Assembly: GCF_004354015.1 (NCBI RefSeq) | Contig: NZ_SMRU01000016.1 | Coordinates: forward strand, 1-64,000 | DNA: 64,000 nucleotides | Direction: 5' to 3' | From: Arthrobacter terricola | GTDB taxonomy: Bacteria > Actinomycetota > Actinomycetes > Actinomycetales > Micrococcaceae | Shown: piece by piece, positions 61,097 through 64,000 of the stretch | Position numbering within the stretch: the stretch's first letter is position 1 | Layout of the letters: every line of letters begins with the position of its first letter | The notes under the pieces: model-generated | Told to the model about the DNA's origin: nothing | The model's input: only the letters and a program-made list of their open reading frames with translations | Database searches by the model: none | Translations under genes and position numbers: made by a program

Positions 61097-62280
61097 TAGG
61101 AAACCCCTTCATTCGCCGAATCTTTGGAGCCTACTGACTCGACGGCTCCCAGTGCCTCGGCGGTGGGACCGTGCCGCACCACGCCGTCGTGCGTCAGGCA
61201 GGCACCCGCCACCACTTCGTCGTCGAAGTCGGGAACGAGGGCGCCGTCGCGGACCATCAGTGCCAGCAAGTTGGCGACGTTCTTCGCGTACAGGCGCGAG
61301 GCATCCGCGGGCATCGACGATGCCGCGTCCTTCATGCCCACCAGGATGACCACTCCCTGGCCGTCCACGGTGGGAACCTCAAGGTCGAGGCCAGGCACCG
61401 AGCCCTCCACGTTTCCACCCGATTCGGCGGCGAGGTCGACGACGACCGATCCCGGGCGCATTTGCCGCACCATGTCGAGGCTCACCAGGAGCGGTGCCCG
61501 CCTTCCGGGGACGGCCGCCGTCGTGATCAGTACGTCGGCTTGGGCGACGTGCGGGGCGAGTAGCTGGCGTTGCAGGGCGCCGCGGTCCGCGCTGAGTTCG
61601 CGCGCATAACCGCCCGAGGCCTCAGCCGTTTCGACGTCGAGCTTGATGAACGTGCCGCCCATGGAGGCGACCTCGTCGGCGGAGGCGGGCCGGATGTCGT
61701 TCGCGGAGACCCTCGCGCCCAGCCTCTTCGCGGTGCCGATCGCCTGGAGCCCTGCTACTCCGGCGCCGAGCACCAGCACGCGGGCGGGCGGGATGGTTCC
61801 GGCCGCGGTCATGTACAGGGGGAAGAAGCGGGGCAAGCGCATGGCTGCCTCAAGCACGCAACGGTAGCCGGTCACGAGCGCTTGGGATGTGAGCGCGTCC
61901 ATCGATTGCGCGCGGGAGATGCGCGGCACGAGTTCGAGGGCAAAGGACGTGACTCCCGCCTCTGCGAGCGCCCGGACGGTGGCAAGTTCCGACGACGGCG
62001 AGGCCAGTCCCACGGTGACCGCGCCGCGGTGCAGGGCAGCCGCCGTCGTTGGCTCTAGGGGCCGGACGTGCGCGAACACGTCAAGGGTGCCCAGCGCCAG
62101 GTCTGAAACGATGGCTGCGCCGGCTTGGCGGTATTCCTCGTCGTGGTGTCCCGCGGCCGCTCCGGCACCTCTTTCGACGAGCACTTCGAGTCCCAGCGCC
62201 GCCAGTTGCTTGACCGTTTCCGGCGTCGCAGCCACACGCCGTTCGCCCTCCAGGCGTTCCCTCGCTATGCCGAGTTTCAC
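61096..62280 (-). CDS. pntA: NAD(P)+ transhydrogenase, alpha-1 (NAD-binding) subunit
   Basis: 394 residues, soluble domain I. Signatures are IARERLEGERRVAATPETV, LELVPRISRAQSMDALTSQA and the NAD-binding VLVLGAGVAGLQAIGTAKRLGA with VSANDIRP after it. It holds NAD(H) and docks on domain III of PntB. First gene of the three-gene transhydrogenase operon. Confidence 0.93.
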   Translation of the reverse strand: MKLGIARERLEGERRVAATPETVKQLAALGLEVLVERGAGAAAGHHDEEYRQAGAAIVSDLALGTLDVFAHVRPLEPTTAAALHRGAVTVGLASPSSELATVRALAEAGVTSFALELVPRISRAQSMDALTSQALVTGYRCVLEAAMRLPRFFPLYMTAAGTIPPARVLVLGAGVAGLQAIGTAKRLGARVSANDIRPASADEVASMGGTFIKLDVETAEASGGYARELSADRGALQRQLLAPHVAQADVLITTAAVPGRRAPLLVSLDMVRQMRPGSVVVDLAAESGGNVEGSVPGLDLEVPTVDGQGVVILVGMKDAASSMPADASRLYAKNVANLLALMVRDGALVPDFDDEVVAGACLTHDGVVRHGPTAEALGAVESVGSKDSANEGVS

Positions 62281-62488
62281 CCGTGCTCCTTTCCCGAAAC
62301 GTCCCCGGTCCGAGCCATCGTTGGCTTGAGTCTAAGGCTGGAAAGGCCCTGGCGGGAGGGGGCATGCCTGCGGCCGTGGCCATTCACATCTGCCGTAGGC
62401 TCCACTAAGCTCGCTGTGGCTGGGAGCCTCCAGTTACCGTACCGTCGATGAGCCGGTTCCGGCCGCGCCGTCGGGAAGGAACACAGCT

Positions 62489-63100
62489 ATGGCAACGTAC
62501 AAGATCGGATACTTCGTCGGCAGCCTTTCAAGCCACTCCATCAACCGGGTCCTCGCCAAGGCGCTTATCAGCGTGGCACCGGAAGAGCTTGAATTCACGG
62601 AGATCCCCATCAAGGACCTTCCCCTCTACAGCCCGGAGTACGACGCCGAGTACCCACCTGCGGGCCGTGCGCTCAAGGACGCGATTGCGGCGTCGGACGG
62701 CATCCTGTTCGTCTCTCCCGAATACAACCGTTCCATCCCCGGTGCCCTGAAGAACGCGATCGACTGGGGTTCCCGTCCTTGGGGTACAAATTCGTTCGCC
62801 CGCAAGCCCACGGGCCTCATCGGCACCTCTCCGGGCAGCATCGGAACAGCCGTGATGCAGTCCAACATGCGCAGCGTCTTGAGCTTCCTCGACGCACCGC
62901 AACTCAACGCTCCGGAGGCCTACATCAAGTACGACGCCGCGGCTTATGCCGAGGACGGGTCAGTCTTGAATGAGGGCACGGCCGCGATGCTGCGCCACTT
63001 CATGGAAGAGTACAGCGCCTTTGTCCAACGGGTCCTGGCCGCCAACGCTCCCGGACACATCGGCGATCAGCATCCGGACAGTGCGAAGCTGACGCGCTAG
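62489..63100 (+). CDS. NADPH-dependent FMN reductase family protein
   Basis: 203 residues with a flavodoxin-like fold. The FMN phosphate loop is GYFVGSLSSHSINRVLAKAL, and the second cofactor loop is ILFVSPEYNRSIPGALKNAIDW, the hallmark of the ChrR/YieF/ArsH group of quinone, chromate and azo reductases. The start ATG has GGAAGGA ahead. It is a single gene, possibly protecting against quinones and peroxide made by the oxidases in this region. Confidence 0.87.
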   Translation: MATYKIGYFVGSLSSHSINRVLAKALISVAPEELEFTEIPIKDLPLYSPEYDAEYPPAGRALKDAIAASDGILFVSPEYNRSIPGALKNAIDWGSRPWGTNSFARKPTGLIGTSPGSIGTAVMQSNMRSVLSFLDAPQLNAPEAYIKYDAAAYAEDGSVLNEGTAAMLRHFMEEYSAFVQRVLAANAPGHIGDQHPDSAKLTR

Positions 63101-63180
63101 CTGCGCTGCCGTGTGGTAATTTTCGCGAGGATCAATAGCGGCTCGTCCGTCATCGGGAGCCATGTCATTTCGGGGATTTC

Positions 63181-64000
63181 ATGGTTTCTTTGCGTGCAAG
63201 GCTGCGCCGAAAGGCCGCAGGGCTCGCCGTTGCCTTGGGTGTTGTGCTGGTGGTTTCGGGACTCGCCGCGCCGAGCGCAGTCGCTTCGGTCGAAGGGGGA
63301 CCGGCAACCACGCCCGTCGCGGTGACGGGGACCTCGTGGCAGCCGAGCACCCCGGGCGCGTTCATTCCCATATCGCCTGCCAGGCTTCTCGACACCCGCA
63401 ATTCCGCGCCGGCGGGCCCGGACGGAACTGTGTCCTTCCAAGTGGGCGGCGTCAACGGCATTCCGGCCAACGTCGCCGCCGTGGTCTTCAACCTCACCGT
63501 CACGGCCCCGCAGTCCTTCGGGTTCATTACGGCGTACGCCTCGGGCGGCAACCGGCCGAACGCGTCCAACGTGAACTTCTCGAGCGGCCAAACGATCCCG
63601 AACTCGGTCACCGTTCCTGTGGGCGCCGACGGGAAGGTTGTACTCTTCAACCGCTCGTCAGGCACCACCCAGCTCATTGCGGACGTTTCCGGCTACTACC
63701 TCCCGGGAACACCCACGGCCGCGGGAGCGTTCGTCCCCATCACCCCGGCCCGGCTCCTGGATACGCGCGGCTCCTCCCCTGCCGGTCCTGACGGGACGGT
63801 GTCCTTCCAAGTCGGCGGCGTCGCCGGCATTCCCGCGAACGTTTCCGCGGTGACGTTCAACCTCACGGTGGTGAGTCCGACGTCGTTCGGGTTCATTACC
63901 GCCTACGCTTCCGGAACGCCGCGGCCCAACTCGTCCAACATCAACTTCGCGGCCGATCAAACCGTGCCGAATTCGGTGACAGTGCCAGTGGGCGCCGACG
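63181..64000 (+). CDS. Secreted surface protein with 123-residue repeats (truncated by window end)
   Basis: The ATG at 63181 follows GGGGA; the frame stays open to the window edge. A signal peptide (GLAVALGVVLVVSGLAAPSAVA) precedes at least two repeats of 123 residues (369 bases). Each opens with GAF-PI-PARLLDTR, has GPDGTVSFQVGGV and F-NLTV, and the first ends ADVSGYYLPG. Repeats with the P-RLLDTR and ADV-GYY pattern are common in actinobacterial surface or wall-hydrolase proteins. The C-terminal domain that would show the function lies outside the window. Confidence 0.8.
   Translation, partial: MVSLRARLRRKAAGLAVALGVVLVVSGLAAPSAVASVEGGPATTPVAVTGTSWQPSTPGAFIPISPARLLDTRNSAPAGPDGTVSFQVGGVNGIPANVAAVVFNLTVTAPQSFGFITAYASGGNRPNASNVNFSSGQTIPNSVTVPVGADGKVVLFNRSSGTTQLIADVSGYYLPGTPTAAGAFVPITPARLLDTRGSSPAGPDGTVSFQVGGVAGIPANVSAVTFNLTVVSPTSFGFITAYASGTPRPNSSNINFAADQTVPNSVTVPVGAD

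Noticed and set aside
60758..61112. Long N-terminal extension of pntB reaching 61112
   Set aside because: It overlaps the alpha-2 subunit gene, and the ATG at 60761 gives the normal PntB length and a four-base stop/start overlap.
1..64000. tRNA, rRNA or riboswitch
   Set aside because: Reading the intergenic regions I found no cloverleaf-like or conserved riboswitch core; an Infernal/tRNAscan run would be decisive.

Overview
The window is a chromosomal stretch from a high-GC actinobacterium, most probably the Arthrobacter / Paenarthrobacter / Pseudarthrobacter group of the Micrococcaceae. This rests on G/C-rich third codon positions, many GTG/TTG starts behind clear Shine-Dalgarno sequences, and gene families typical of soil Arthrobacter: an extradiol homoprotocatechuate dioxygenase of the MndD/HPCD type, alditol oxidase, and a nitrate reductase fused to a CysJ-type flavoprotein. 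I saw no rRNA, tRNA, CRISPR array or prophage. The only mobile-element trace is a truncated IS630-type transposase at the left edge.

Layout. 0-4.9 kb: IS630 fragment, a small orphan protein with its own terminator, a two-gene unit (class I aminotransferase and CHA aldolase of the protocatechuate 4,5-cleavage pathway), a small unknown protein and an aldehyde dehydrogenase. 4.9-10.5 kb: a monoamine module made of a MoaF-like protein, an APC permease, a flavin monoamine oxidase, a cupin and two paralogous TetR regulators, with related 16-bp palindromes in both divergent promoter regions. 11-17.5 kb: the homoprotocatechuate meta-cleavage operon (FAH-RraA fusion, GntR regulator, HpaE, HpaD, HpaH, HpaI). 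17.7-20.4 kb: 3-hydroxybenzoate 4-monooxygenase and an alpha/beta hydrolase. 20.4-23.6 kb: envelope proteins, including an LGFP-repeat L,D-transpeptidase-like protein and a lipoprotein.

23.6-31.2 kb: a LacI-controlled carbohydrate operon (binding protein, two permeases, two Gfo/Idh/MocA oxidoreductases, a ThuA-like protein) closed by a strong terminator. 31.3-38.9 kb: an arginase-family protein, then xylose/xylitol genes (xylA-xylB, alditol oxidase, ROK repressor, aldose epimerase). 39-43.3 kb: PobA with an IclR regulator, then a TetR/DHA2 drug-efflux pair with tandem operators. 43.3-50.6 kb: a 40-bp perfect palindrome, the single-polypeptide nitrate reductase, a FUSC-family membrane protein, MscL, and about 0.9 kb of gene-free degenerate tandem repeats. 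50.6-55.8 kb: a GntR-controlled unit with an MFS transporter, a hydantoin-racemase-fold protein lacking both catalytic cysteines, a hydantoinase and an arylmalonate-decarboxylase/maleate-isomerase-like protein. 55.8-64 kb: cold-shock protein, an orphan IdeR-box iron-binding protein, a YciI-like protein, three-subunit transhydrogenase, an FMN reductase and the start of a 123-residue-repeat surface protein.

How it fits together. The first 20 kb reads as an aromatic-catabolism island. Import and oxidation of an aromatic monoamine, aldehyde oxidation, and homoprotocatechuate ring cleavage with its lower pathway lie side by side, while the monooxygenases at 17.7 and 39 kb each make protocatechuate. 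The 4-hydroxyphenylacetate 3-hydroxylase and the protocatechuate dioxygenase are not in the window. Substrate assignments for the amine module and the ureide-like module are inference.
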